Positions 17,812 through 25,616 of a stretch of 64,000 nucleotides of DNA are shown in pieces. This DNA comes from CAYSDH01 sp964429805 (lineage in GTDB: Bacteria; Bacteroidota; Bacteroidia; Flavobacteriales_D; JABDKJ01): the NCBI GenBank assembly GCA_964429805.1, contig CAYSDH010000005.1, positions 41,036 to 105,035 on the forward strand. Reading direction: 5' to 3'. Each line of letters begins with the position of its first letter. Position 1 is the stretch's first letter. A program made the position numbers and the translations under genes. The notes under the pieces are model-generated. The model was not told the origin of the DNA and searched no databases. It was given only the letters and a program-made list of their open reading frames with translations.

Positions 17812-18504
17812 ATGAGCGAAAACTCTCCAATAAGCGTTTGGGCCGAAGACGACCGTCCTCGAGAAAAACTGATGCTCAAAGGTCGTCAGGCTCTGTCAGA
17901 TGCAGAACTCATAGCCATATTAATAGGAAGCGGGTCTAGAGAACTCTCAGCAGTACAACTCGCTCAGCAAATACTTCAAAGCACAGATAATCAGCTACAC
18001 ACGCTCGGCAAGATGAATGTCGAAGAGCTAATGAAGTTTAAAGGAATAGGAGAAGCCAAGGCCATCAGTATTATTGCAGCGCTCGAGTTAGGCCGAAGAA
18101 GACGAGCGGAAGAACGGCCAGAGAAAACCCAGATAAGAGCCAGTAAAGACGCCTATGACATTCTTCAACCTCTTATCGCGGACCTGCCTCACGAAGAATT
18201 TTGGATCTTGCTGCTCAACAGGGCCAATAAAGTGACAGGCAAAGAATGTGTGAGTCGCGGTGGAGTGAGCGGAACAGTGGTTGACACAAAAATCATTTTT
18301 AAAGTTGCACTAGATAGACGAGCAAGTTCCATCATTCTCGCTCACAACCACCCTTCTGGAAATCTTAAACCGAGTCCGCAAGACTTGTCACTCACCAAGC
18401 GCATAGTAGAGGCGGGTAAATTTTTGGATATACCTGCGCTTGACCATTTAATCATCAGCGAAGCAGGATATTATAGCTTTGCGGACGAAGGACAATTGAA
18501 TTGA
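17812..18504 (+). CDS. radC: RadC family JAB1/MPN-domain protein
   Basis: The 230-residue protein has a helix-hairpin-helix region (about 65-92, MKFKGIGEAKA) and a C-terminal JAMM metalloprotease-like domain with HNHPSG (178-183) and Asp191. The JAMM residues are complete, so a metal site is expected. Despite the gene name, a DNA-repair role is not established for the family. Its stop overlaps the wecB start (TGATG). Confidence 0.92.
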   Translation: MSENSPISVWAEDDRPREKLMLKGRQALSDAELIAILIGSGSRELSAVQLAQQILQSTDNQLHTLGKMNVEELMKFKGIGEAKAISIIAALELGRRRRAEERPEKTQIRASKDAYDILQPLIADLPHEEFWILLLNRANKVTGKECVSRGGVSGTVVDTKIIFKVALDRRASSIILAHNHPSGNLKPSPQDLSLTKRIVEAGKFLDIPALDHLIISEAGYYSFADEGQLN

Positions 18505-19631
18505 TGTATACCATACTCACAATTATTGGGGCACGACCTCAAATTATAAAAGCAGCCGCTATCTCTCGCGCCATCGCAAACCATCATGCGGATGGCCTCA
18601 AGGAAATAATCGTGCACACGGGGCAACATTATGACAAAAACATGTCAGATGTGTTCTTTGAAGAGCTTGGCATACCTCAGCCTGACATCAATCTAAACAT
18701 TGGTAGTGGCAGTCATGGCAAGCAAACTGCGGCTATGATAGAGGGTATTGAAGAAATACTCAACACCCATAAACCTGACGCACTGCTGGTCTATGGTGAC
18801 ACCAACTCCACTATTGCAGGTTCGCTGGCTGCGAGTAAAATTCACATCCCGGTGTTTCATGTTGAAGCTGGACTGAGGTCTTTTAACAAGAGTATGCCTG
18901 AAGAGCTTAACAGGATTGGTACCGACCATGCGTCCAGTCTTTTATTCTCACCGACCACCACTGGCATTGAGAATCTGCAGCAAGAAGGATTAACAGTAAC
19001 GACACCTCCCTACTCCATTGATACACCTGGTGTCTTTCACACAGGCGATGTGATGTATGATAACTCCATGCACTTTGCCGACATGAGTGATGAGCAGTCT
19101 ACGCTCATCAGTGACCTTGGTGTCCAAAAGGGCGACTTTATACTGTGCACGGTGCATCGCCCAGTAAACACAGATGACCTTGACAATATGAGGGCCATTT
19201 TTAATGCGCTCAAAGAAATTGCCGAACGGGGAGAGACCATCGTCTTGCCACTTCATCCGCGGACGAAGGGAGCGTATGAGAAGATTAAAAATGAAGTGAG
19301 TCATGATCGAGTTAAAATCATTGACCCCGTCTCATTCCTGGAAATGATTGCGCTCGAGAAGCATTCTAAAATGATTATTACTGATTCTGGAGGAGTCCAA
19401 AAAGAGTCATTCTTCTTCAAGCGACCATGTATCGTGTTGCGCGAAGAGACGGAGTGGGTGGAGTTGATTGACAATGGAAATGCAGTCTTAGCTGGCGCTG
19501 ATGGAGAGAAAATATTAAACGCGCACACGCATTTCAACACTATTGGAGAACTCAACTATCCAAGTATATATGGTGATGCCAAGGCAGCCGAACAAATCTG
19601 CAACATCATTCTTCACTTTTTTAAGCAGTAG
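18504..19631 (+). CDS. wecB: UDP-N-acetylglucosamine 2-epimerase (non-hydrolysing)
   Basis: It interconverts UDP-GlcNAc and UDP-ManNAc for surface polysaccharide synthesis. The ATG start (375 residues) overlaps the radC stop by one base; a TTG three bases earlier is also in frame. The N-terminus TIIGARPQIIKAAAI, the internal HTGQHYD, HVEAGLRSF and the later VHRPVN and ITDSGGVQKES segments are the conserved GT-B epimerase signatures. It heads three tightly linked genes (deacetylase-like, epimerase) that look like a small cell-surface sugar module. Confidence 0.93.
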   Translation: MYTILTIIGARPQIIKAAAISRAIANHHADGLKEIIVHTGQHYDKNMSDVFFEELGIPQPDINLNIGSGSHGKQTAAMIEGIEEILNTHKPDALLVYGDTNSTIAGSLAASKIHIPVFHVEAGLRSFNKSMPEELNRIGTDHASSLLFSPTTTGIENLQQEGLTVTTPPYSIDTPGVFHTGDVMYDNSMHFADMSDEQSTLISDLGVQKGDFILCTVHRPVNTDDLDNMRAIFNALKEIAERGETIVLPLHPRTKGAYEKIKNEVSHDRVKIIDPVSFLEMIALEKHSKMIITDSGGVQKESFFFKRPCIVLREETEWVELIDNGNAVLAGADGEKILNAHTHFNTIGELNYPSIYGDAKAAEQICNIILHFFKQ

Positions 19632-20927
19632 ATGCTCACTGTGTATTCTGAACATATCACCCCACGTTTAGAGTACATCTGCGATTTACTTTTCCAAGAC
19701 ATGGTGGGCATCGACATCATGCTCAGCAGTGACCGAGACTCTCTGAATCCGGCACATGCCTGTATAAATTACTCGAACGAGGAAATAGAAGGAGTCCCAT
19801 TCATTAGACCTCACGGACTTTTGTCTAACAGCGAAGTAAGAACCACACCACAATTTGTGGTAGATGAGCAAGGACATTTCTTTCATGCCGATTCTAACCT
19901 CTTTGATTTTGATGTGCTCGCGGCATCATTCTACTTAGTCAGCAGGCATGAAGAGTACACGGCCGCTCCGGCAGCATTTGACGAGCATGGAAGGTTTAGA
20001 GCCGAGGAATCTTTAGCCGGAAAACACAAACTACTGCACCGCCCGCTAGTCGACCAATGGGCCTTGGAGCTCCGTACTAAACTCTTGACCCTCTACCCTA
20101 CTGTCAGCTACACGCAGCGCACCTATCGCTTTTTGAGCACATATGATATTGATGTAGCCTTTGCATACGGAAATAGAGGGTTTTTGAGAGAAGTGGGGTC
20201 TCAATTCAAAGATTTGATTAGCCTCAAGTGGAAGCGATTCAGAGAACGAAGAAAAGTGCTCAAAGGAGAATTAAAAGATCCTTACGACAGTTACGAGCAA
20301 CAGCAACATGACTTAACTGCACATGGCATTGACTCAAAGCACTTTTTCCTGCTGGGTGACTATGGTGACTTAGACAAAAACATCTCTCACAAAAAAGAAG
20401 TGATGACTGCCCTTATCAAGAAAGTGAGCAGTTTTAGCTCAGTGGGTATACACCCGTCTATGGGGAGTCAAAAGTCTAAGAGAAAAGTAAGTAAGGAAAT
20501 AAAACGTCTGGCAAAAATCACAGGCTCACCAGTAACACTGAGTAGACAGCATTTTCTCTCATTTAAACTACCTCACAGTTTTCAAGAATTGGCGGACTTG
20601 GGCATAAAAGAAGACTACTCCATGGCTTATGCCGAAGCCTTAGGATTTAGAGCTTCGACTTGCACCCCACATCAGTTTTTTGATTTAGAAAAGAACAAGG
20701 CTTCTGACCTACTTCTTGTGCCGACTTGTGTGATGGACTCTACCCTCAAAGACTATCTGAACCTTCAGCCAGAGGCAGCGAAAAAAGAGGTGACTGGTCT
20801 AATTAGCAGTGTGAAAAAAGTGAGTGGAACATTTGTCAGCCTGTGGCATAATCACAGCATAACAGACTACGGTGAGTGGACTGGATGGAAAGAAGTGTAC
20901 ACAGACATTTTAGATAAGGCATCATGA
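19632..20927 (+). CDS. Polysaccharide deacetylase-like protein
   Basis: The 431-residue protein begins directly after the wecB stop. An N-terminal domain of ~160 residues, present in many Bacteroidota deacetylase-like proteins, is followed by a NodB-like domain. That domain has TYDID (171-175; the two Asp match the metal/catalytic motif) and GIHPSMGSQ (272-280). Near the C-terminus is LWHNHSITDYGEW. There is no signal peptide, so it would act in the cytoplasm on a precursor, or be non-classical. Substrate unknown; coupling to wecB suggests an aminosugar polymer or its precursor. It overlaps the next start by four bases. Confidence 0.8.
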   Translation: MLTVYSEHITPRLEYICDLLFQDMVGIDIMLSSDRDSLNPAHACINYSNEEIEGVPFIRPHGLLSNSEVRTTPQFVVDEQGHFFHADSNLFDFDVLAASFYLVSRHEEYTAAPAAFDEHGRFRAEESLAGKHKLLHRPLVDQWALELRTKLLTLYPTVSYTQRTYRFLSTYDIDVAFAYGNRGFLREVGSQFKDLISLKWKRFRERRKVLKGELKDPYDSYEQQQHDLTAHGIDSKHFFLLGDYGDLDKNISHKKEVMTALIKKVSSFSSVGIHPSMGSQKSKRKVSKEIKRLAKITGSPVTLSRQHFLSFKLPHSFQELADLGIKEDYSMAYAEALGFRASTCTPHQFFDLEKNKASDLLLVPTCVMDSTLKDYLNLQPEAAKKEVTGLISSVKKVSGTFVSLWHNHSITDYGEWTGWKEVYTDILDKAS

Positions 20928-21835
20928 GTATTGGTAAATTGATAATAGCTGGCGGAAGCGGTCTGATAGGCAAAGCTCTTGTCAGTCATTTCAAAGACAA
21001 GACAGATGAAATAGTTGTGCTGACGCGTAGCGAGAGTTCCAATACAGATAGCCATCGCAAGGTAAAGTGGGACGCGAAAAGTGGAGGCGACTGGCAGCGT
21101 GAATTTGATAATTGTGATGTACTGATTAACCTCACTGGAAAATCTATACAATGTCGATTTACAGATAAAAACAGAGTGTTGCTCTACTCCTCGCGCATAG
21201 ATTCCACCAAGATTTTATCAGAGACTATAAGCCAAGCGAGCGCGCAACCCAAAGTGTGGTTGAATGCCAGTGGCTCAGCGTACTACCCCGCCTCTGAACA
21301 GGCATACAGTGAAGATGACATTCAGTCCCCGATTGATTTTCTAGGCCGATTGTGTTTTGACTGGGAATCTGAATTGATGAAGGATAAGAACATTTCCAGC
21401 AGACGTGTGGCCATGAGAATAAGCCCGGTTCTTGATTCTAACGAAGGCGCATTAATGCCTGCGAAGATGGCTGCAAAATTTGGCGCAGGCGGAGCCCAAG
21501 GTAGTGGCCGACAATTTGTTTCTTGGATTCATATTAAAGACATCGTTCGTGCCATCGAGTTTATAATCAACGACTCTTCACTGCAAGGTCCAGTAAATCT
21601 TTGTAGCCCAAGTGCAATTAGAAACAAGGAGTATATGAAAGCTGTGAGGTCGGCTGTGGGTATGCCAATTGGGCTCCCAGCTCCACGTTTTTTGATTAAG
21701 CTGACTGCCCCAATTATTGGAGTAGAGCCTATTCTGGCGCTAGAGAGTAAACACATTATACCAAAACGTCTGTCAGAAGCTGGATTTAAATTTAAGTTTC
21801 CAGAAATAGATGCCGCCCTCTTAGACCTGCTATAA
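20924..21835 (+). CDS. TIGR01777-type NAD(P)-dependent epimerase/SDR39U1-like protein
   Basis: The 303-residue protein has the Rossmann dinucleotide site IIAGGSGLIGKAL (about 7-19), then LTRS, NLTGKSI and SGSAYYP segments typical of the SDR39U1/YfcH group, and a C-terminal DUF1731-like part (PAPRFLIKLTAPIIG through LLDLL). These proteins are extended SDRs with unknown substrate. It ends the radC-wecB run and overlaps the deacetylase-like gene as ATGA. Confidence 0.88.
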   Translation: MSIGKLIIAGGSGLIGKALVSHFKDKTDEIVVLTRSESSNTDSHRKVKWDAKSGGDWQREFDNCDVLINLTGKSIQCRFTDKNRVLLYSSRIDSTKILSETISQASAQPKVWLNASGSAYYPASEQAYSEDDIQSPIDFLGRLCFDWESELMKDKNISSRRVAMRISPVLDSNEGALMPAKMAAKFGAGGAQGSGRQFVSWIHIKDIVRAIEFIINDSSLQGPVNLCSPSAIRNKEYMKAVRSAVGMPIGLPAPRFLIKLTAPIIGVEPILALESKHIIPKRLSEAGFKFKFPEIDAALLDLL

Positions 21836-21848
21836 GATTCGCCAATAG

Positions 21849-21856
21849 TATATTTG
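21849..21856 (+). promoter_or_regulatory. Candidate -7 box for upp
   Basis: TATATTTG fits TAnnTTTG and ends 18 bases before the upp ATG. The upstream -33 region reads CCTG rather than TTTG, so it is a partial match. Confidence 0.35.
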
Positions 21857-21874
21857 CATCTCAAGCAATAAATC

Positions 21875-22525
21875 ATGTCAAGAGACCTCAGTAAAGAATT
21901 TTCTTTGATTAATCATTTCGTGGCCGAGTTGCGAGATGTCAACGTTCAAAACGACAGACTGAGGTTCAGAAGAAACCTGGAGCGCATTGGCGAAGTGCTC
22001 GCTCTAGAGATTTCTAAAAACATGGATTACCAAGAGCGTGAGATCACCACTCCTTTGGGCATTGCACGCCCAAACTTACTGAAGCAGCAGCCGGTAATCG
22101 TTTCTATACTAAGAGCCGGACTACCTATGCACCAAGGGTTGCTCAACTATTTTGACATGGCAGGTAACAGCTTTGTATCCGCCTATCGTAAAGGTCATGC
22201 CAAAGGCGGACCTATAGAAGTTGAAATAGAGTATCTAGCTAGCCCATCGTTAGAAGGTGAAACTGTCATCTTGTGTGACCCGATGTTAGCGACTGGAACC
22301 TCTCTGGTCCTCGCCTATGAAGCGCTGCTCGAGAAAGGAACTCCGAAGAAAGTGATTGTGGCCTGTGCCATAGCCAGTATGCAGGGAGTGAGAACTGTGG
22401 AGAAGCACCTGCCTGAAGGGACTGACATCATTTGCGGAGCGATAGATGACGAACTGAATGACATGTCGTACATCATTCCTGGTCTCGGAGATGCTGGAGA
22501 TTTAGCCTACGGCCCAAAATCTTAA
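21875..22525 (+). CDS. upp: Uracil phosphoribosyltransferase
   Basis: It makes UMP from uracil and PRPP in pyrimidine salvage. The 216-residue protein shows VSILRAGLPMHQGL and the PRPP loop CDPMLATGTS. It ends with the uracil-binding segment YIIPGLGDAGDLAYG. Length and motif order are normal. The gene has its own candidate promoter and is followed after one base by a membrane protein gene. Confidence 0.95.
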   Translation: MSRDLSKEFSLINHFVAELRDVNVQNDRLRFRRNLERIGEVLALEISKNMDYQEREITTPLGIARPNLLKQQPVIVSILRAGLPMHQGLLNYFDMAGNSFVSAYRKGHAKGGPIEVEIEYLASPSLEGETVILCDPMLATGTSLVLAYEALLEKGTPKKVIVACAIASMQGVRTVEKHLPEGTDIICGAIDDELNDMSYIIPGLGDAGDLAYGPKS

Positions 22526-22526
22526 G

Positions 22527-22973
22527 GTGTCTGCACTGGGCCAGTATATCGGTTGGGGCCTTTTTGCCATGATTAAGTTCATCTTGTCTCCAGGAGCAAT
22601 GGTTGTTGCTGGCTACACTTTATTAGAATCAATTATTACTACTTCCATTGGCGCTATTATTGGCGTCACCATTTTCTTCTTTGCAGGAGAGAAAATAATG
22701 GATGCGCTAGAAAAGCTCTTCCGATTAGTCTTCAAAAGAAAGAAGAAGAAACGCGTCTTTAATAAAACCAATCGATTTATAGTGAAGATGAAAAACTCGA
22801 ATGGGCTTTTCGGTCTGGCACTCCTCTGTGTGATCTTATCTGTTCCGGTTAGTGGTATCTTGGCAGGAAAGTATTTTCGTGAACCGCTAAAGACCCTGCC
22901 AGTTCTTTACCTTTCATTCACCACCTGGTCAGTGCTACTATCGCTTGCGGCTTGGGGAGTTAAAATAGCATGA
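22527..22973 (+). CDS. Small membrane protein, unknown
   Basis: The 148-residue frame starts at GTG one base after the upp stop; an ATG at 22569 would give 134 residues. Hydrophobic segments lie at about 10-28, 32-53, 94-113 and 123-146, with a very basic cytosolic loop between the second and third (FKRKKKKR). This resembles a recurring Bacteroidota small inner-membrane protein of no known role. Its stop overlaps the yjjG-like start. Confidence 0.65.
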   Translation: MSALGQYIGWGLFAMIKFILSPGAMVVAGYTLLESIITTSIGAIIGVTIFFFAGEKIMDALEKLFRLVFKRKKKKRVFNKTNRFIVKMKNSNGLFGLALLCVILSVPVSGILAGKYFREPLKTLPVLYLSFTTWSVLLSLAAWGVKIA

Positions 22974-23668
22974 AGCATATCAAGTACATATTTTTTGACC
23001 TCGACCACACCTTGTGGGACTTTGCCAAAAATTCGAAAGAGGCAATCAGTGAGCTCTATGAGCGTCACAAATTAGCTACTCGGGGTATCCCCTCGTTTAA
23101 ACGATTTTATGAGACTTATGTGACAGTAAATGACCGATACTGGACGCTCTATCGCGTAGGTAAGATGAGTAAAAAGACACTGAGAAAAATACGTTTTCAA
23201 AGTGTCTTGCAACAATTTGGAATTACTGACGAGGCTTTTGGGATTCAGTTTGGAGAGGAATATTTAGAGCTCAGTCCATATAAAACAGCCCTGTTTCCTT
23301 ACACACATGAACTGCTAAAGTATCTCACTGATAAGGGATATGAGATGCACATCATCACTAACGGTTTTGAAGAAGTGCAGCACATCAAAGTGAAAGAGGC
23401 AAAACTAGCGCCCTATTTTAAAGAGTTAATCACCTCAGAGTCGGTACAAGCAAGAAAGCCAAACCCACTCATATTTGAACATGCTTTTGAAATAACTGGT
23501 GCTCGAGCTGAAGAGAGCATCATGATTGGTGATAGTCTTGAGGCCGACATTGTAGGAGCGAAAAACATGGGTATGGCTCAGATTTTCTTTAATCCGTTAG
23601 AAAAAGACCATAAAGAAGAAGTGGACTATGAAGTGAAGACGCTCAAAGAGATTGAGTCCATTCTCTAA
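22970..23668 (+). CDS. YjjG-family HAD nucleotidase
   Basis: The 232-residue HAD phosphatase has motif I DLDHT (10-14; Asp10 nucleophile, Asp12), motif II ITNG, Lys in RKPNP and motif IV GDSLEADI. The helical cap between residues 20 and 95 is of the YjjG type, whose members dephosphorylate noncanonical pyrimidine nucleotides as housecleaning enzymes. The upp neighbour fits pyrimidine metabolism. Confidence 0.88.
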   Translation: MKHIKYIFFDLDHTLWDFAKNSKEAISELYERHKLATRGIPSFKRFYETYVTVNDRYWTLYRVGKMSKKTLRKIRFQSVLQQFGITDEAFGIQFGEEYLELSPYKTALFPYTHELLKYLTDKGYEMHIITNGFEEVQHIKVKEAKLAPYFKELITSESVQARKPNPLIFEHAFEITGARAEESIMIGDSLEADIVGAKNMGMAQIFFNPLEKDHKEEVDYEVKTLKEIESIL

Positions 23669-23677
23669 GTCAATTTT

Positions 23678-24568
23678 CTACGTCAACTTATGATTCTCTT
23701 GCATCGAGTCAAACATGCGCAAAATCAGTCCATCAGATAGGCCAATTTTCGGAACAATCATCTCTTTCACTCCTGTGTGACGCATCACCTCTTGGTAGAT
23801 GTCTGCTGCTGGAATAATCACATCAGCCCGGTCAGGCTTCAGTTTGAGAAGGTGAAGTCGCTCTTCAAAAGAGTAGGAGTGTATTCGTTTTTTAACTCTC
23901 TCTATATCCTCAAAACACAGATTTTGTAACTGAACTTTTCCCGCTTCTTTAAAAATACGGTTGATGTTGCCACCTGTCCCGATACCAATTACATTAGGAA
24001 AACCTCTTTCTATTTGCCTTGCAAATTCATGAAGAGCATCCCATGATTTTTGCTCCACTTTGTGATGAAGCAATCTCACTGTTCCTATCTTAAATGAGCG
24101 TGACATGATGATTTCACCATTCGTTATCAGCGAGATTTCTGTACTCCCTCCTCCGTCTATGTACAGATAGTACTGGTCGTCAATCAAATTCATTGAGGCA
24201 AAATTGGACATGATTAGCTCCGCCTCTTCCGCACCAGAAATAATCTCAACATCAACTCCAGCCTCTTTGCTAATGCGCTCAATGACTTCTGCCCCATTTG
24301 CGGCCTCACGCATGGCAGAGGTACTGCAGGCTCTAAATTCTGATACTCCTTGCACGTCAAGAAGGAGTCTAAAAGCCATCATGGTTTGCTGAAGTTGTTC
24401 GGACTTGGCCTTGCCAATTTTCCCTTCTGTAAAAACATCTTCACCCAGTCTAATTGGTACACGTGTGTAGCACACTTTGTGCGAGTAATACGAGTCTTGA
24501 AAGGACCGTACCTCTTTCACTATTAATCGCACCGCATTGGTTCCTATATCTATCGCACCTATTCTCAC
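23678..24568 (-). CDS. Ppx/GppA family phosphatase
   Basis: The 296-residue protein starts at GTG; no ATG is possible without losing the conserved first strand RIGAIDIGTNAVRL. Phosphate-binding motifs are DIGTNAVR (7-14), the central DGGGSTEIS and GTGGNINR. It contains only the two actin-like domains, as in short exopolyphosphatase forms, so exopolyphosphatase versus pppGpp phosphatase cannot be decided. It is convergent with yjjG (9 bases apart) and divergent from the YwqK-like gene. Confidence 0.88.
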   Translation of the reverse strand: MRIGAIDIGTNAVRLIVKEVRSFQDSYYSHKVCYTRVPIRLGEDVFTEGKIGKAKSEQLQQTMMAFRLLLDVQGVSEFRACSTSAMREAANGAEVIERISKEAGVDVEIISGAEEAELIMSNFASMNLIDDQYYLYIDGGGSTEISLITNGEIIMSRSFKIGTVRLLHHKVEQKSWDALHEFARQIERGFPNVIGIGTGGNINRIFKEAGKVQLQNLCFEDIERVKKRIHSYSFEERLHLLKLKPDRADVIIPAADIYQEVMRHTGVKEMIVPKIGLSDGLILRMFDSMQENHKLT

Positions 24569-24651
24569 TAGAAGATATTTATCGCAAGTTAGCCTAGTTC
24601 ATGGACTAGTGCCATTGAGTAAACCCCTAAGAATTCAACAGACTTTTCAGA

Positions 24652-24680
24652 TTGACAAAAGGCGCGATTTTTGTAACTTG
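24652..24680 (+). promoter_or_regulatory. Candidate promoter of the YwqK-like gene
   Basis: TTG (24652-24654), 19 bases, then TAACTTG (24674-24680). Spacing is ideal for a Bacteroidota promoter, and the -7 box is one step from TAnnTTTG. The expected start is only a few bases before the ATG at 24688, so the mRNA would have almost no leader. Confidence 0.4.
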
Positions 24681-24687
24681 TATCATC

Positions 24688-25260
24688 ATGAAAAAGACAC
24701 TTTACTTGCTCTGCCTTATCCTCTTGTCGCAGACGTTGTTTGCGCAAGAGATGCCAGAAAACCCAACGTTAGTCTCTGACTTAGAATCAAGTGGCGAGTT
24801 GAAACTGAAAGACGGAAAACCTTACTCAGGTGAAGCATATTTTTTAAATGAAGAAGGACTTCCTTTTACAATGAACTCGTATGTCAATGGAAAAAAGGAA
24901 GGCTTATGGCGCCTGTGGCATCGCAACGGCAATCTTCACATGGAAGGAAGCAAGGTAGACGGCATAAAGGATGGGCAGCACAAAGAGTATTTTGAGAATG
25001 GAAAACTCAAACTTGAAGAGCATTATGACTTAGGAAAAAAAGTGGGCAAGTGGTTGGAGTATCGCTCGGATGGCTCGCTCTTTTCTGAGGTGAATTTTCG
25101 CGATGACATCAAACATGGCAAGAGCATTATTTACCAAGAAGATGGAACTGAGCGCATGACTGAAGTTTTTGAGAATGGACGAAAAATCAGTTCAGACCGC
25201 TTTAAGACTTCTGGAGGGGTAAATATTACAACTACTCGTACGCCTCGAGAGGCGAAGTAA
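24688..25260 (+). CDS. Exported YwqK/MORN-variant repeat protein
   Basis: The start is the ATG giving MKKTLYLLCLILLSQTLFAQ, a clear signal peptide; the longer frame upstream lacks support. The 190 residues then carry repeated units of the form NGKKEGLWRLWHRNGNL, GIKDGQHKEYFENGKL and GKKVGKWLEYRSDGSL at about 22-residue intervals. These are the toxin-antitoxin YwqK-like MORN variant repeats. Such proteins are usually surface or periplasmic scaffolds with no known enzyme activity. Confidence 0.82.
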   Translation: MKKTLYLLCLILLSQTLFAQEMPENPTLVSDLESSGELKLKDGKPYSGEAYFLNEEGLPFTMNSYVNGKKEGLWRLWHRNGNLHMEGSKVDGIKDGQHKEYFENGKLKLEEHYDLGKKVGKWLEYRSDGSLFSEVNFRDDIKHGKSIIYQEDGTERMTEVFENGRKISSDRFKTSGGVNITTTRTPREAK

Positions 25261-25261
25261 A

Positions 25262-25600
25262 TTACCTGCGCGAAGCACAGGGAACACAAAAACTACTCTC
25301 TGGTCTAAGCATCAGGCGACCAACTGGAATATCATTTCCACAAGAGCCGCAGAGACCGAAATACTCTTCATCTACCTTTTCTAATGCCCGATGAAGACTC
25401 CTCAACTTTTCTTCGGTCTTTCTCAAGGCCGCCTCATTCACACTTTTATTATTGATGGCATCCATCCTACTGACCCTGCCTATTGCATCATTGGGCGCAA
25501 TGGGTTTGGTGAGCTCTTTGAGCTCTACTATCTCATCTTCGGTCTTGGAGATAGTCTCTACAATCAGTGCCTTGAGTTCCTTTCTTTTCGCAGCGTCCAT
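25262..25600 (-). CDS. TraR/DksA family zinc finger protein
   Basis: The 112-residue protein has an N-terminal coiled coil (about 1-75) and a C4 zinc finger CGSC-x20-CVPC at the C-terminus. It resembles DksA/TraR factors that enter the RNA polymerase secondary channel. It is shorter than DksA, and the coiled-coil tip Asp pair typical of DksA is not obvious, so the regulatory activity is uncertain. It starts 16 bases after the valS stop on the same strand and is convergent, by one base, with the YwqK-like gene. Confidence 0.85.
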   Translation of the reverse strand: MDAAKRKELKALIVETISKTEDEIVELKELTKPIAPNDAIGRVSRMDAINNKSVNEAALRKTEEKLRSLHRALEKVDEEYFGLCGSCGNDIPVGRLMLRPESSFCVPCASRR

Positions 25601-25616
25601 GCTTGAAAGTACATGA

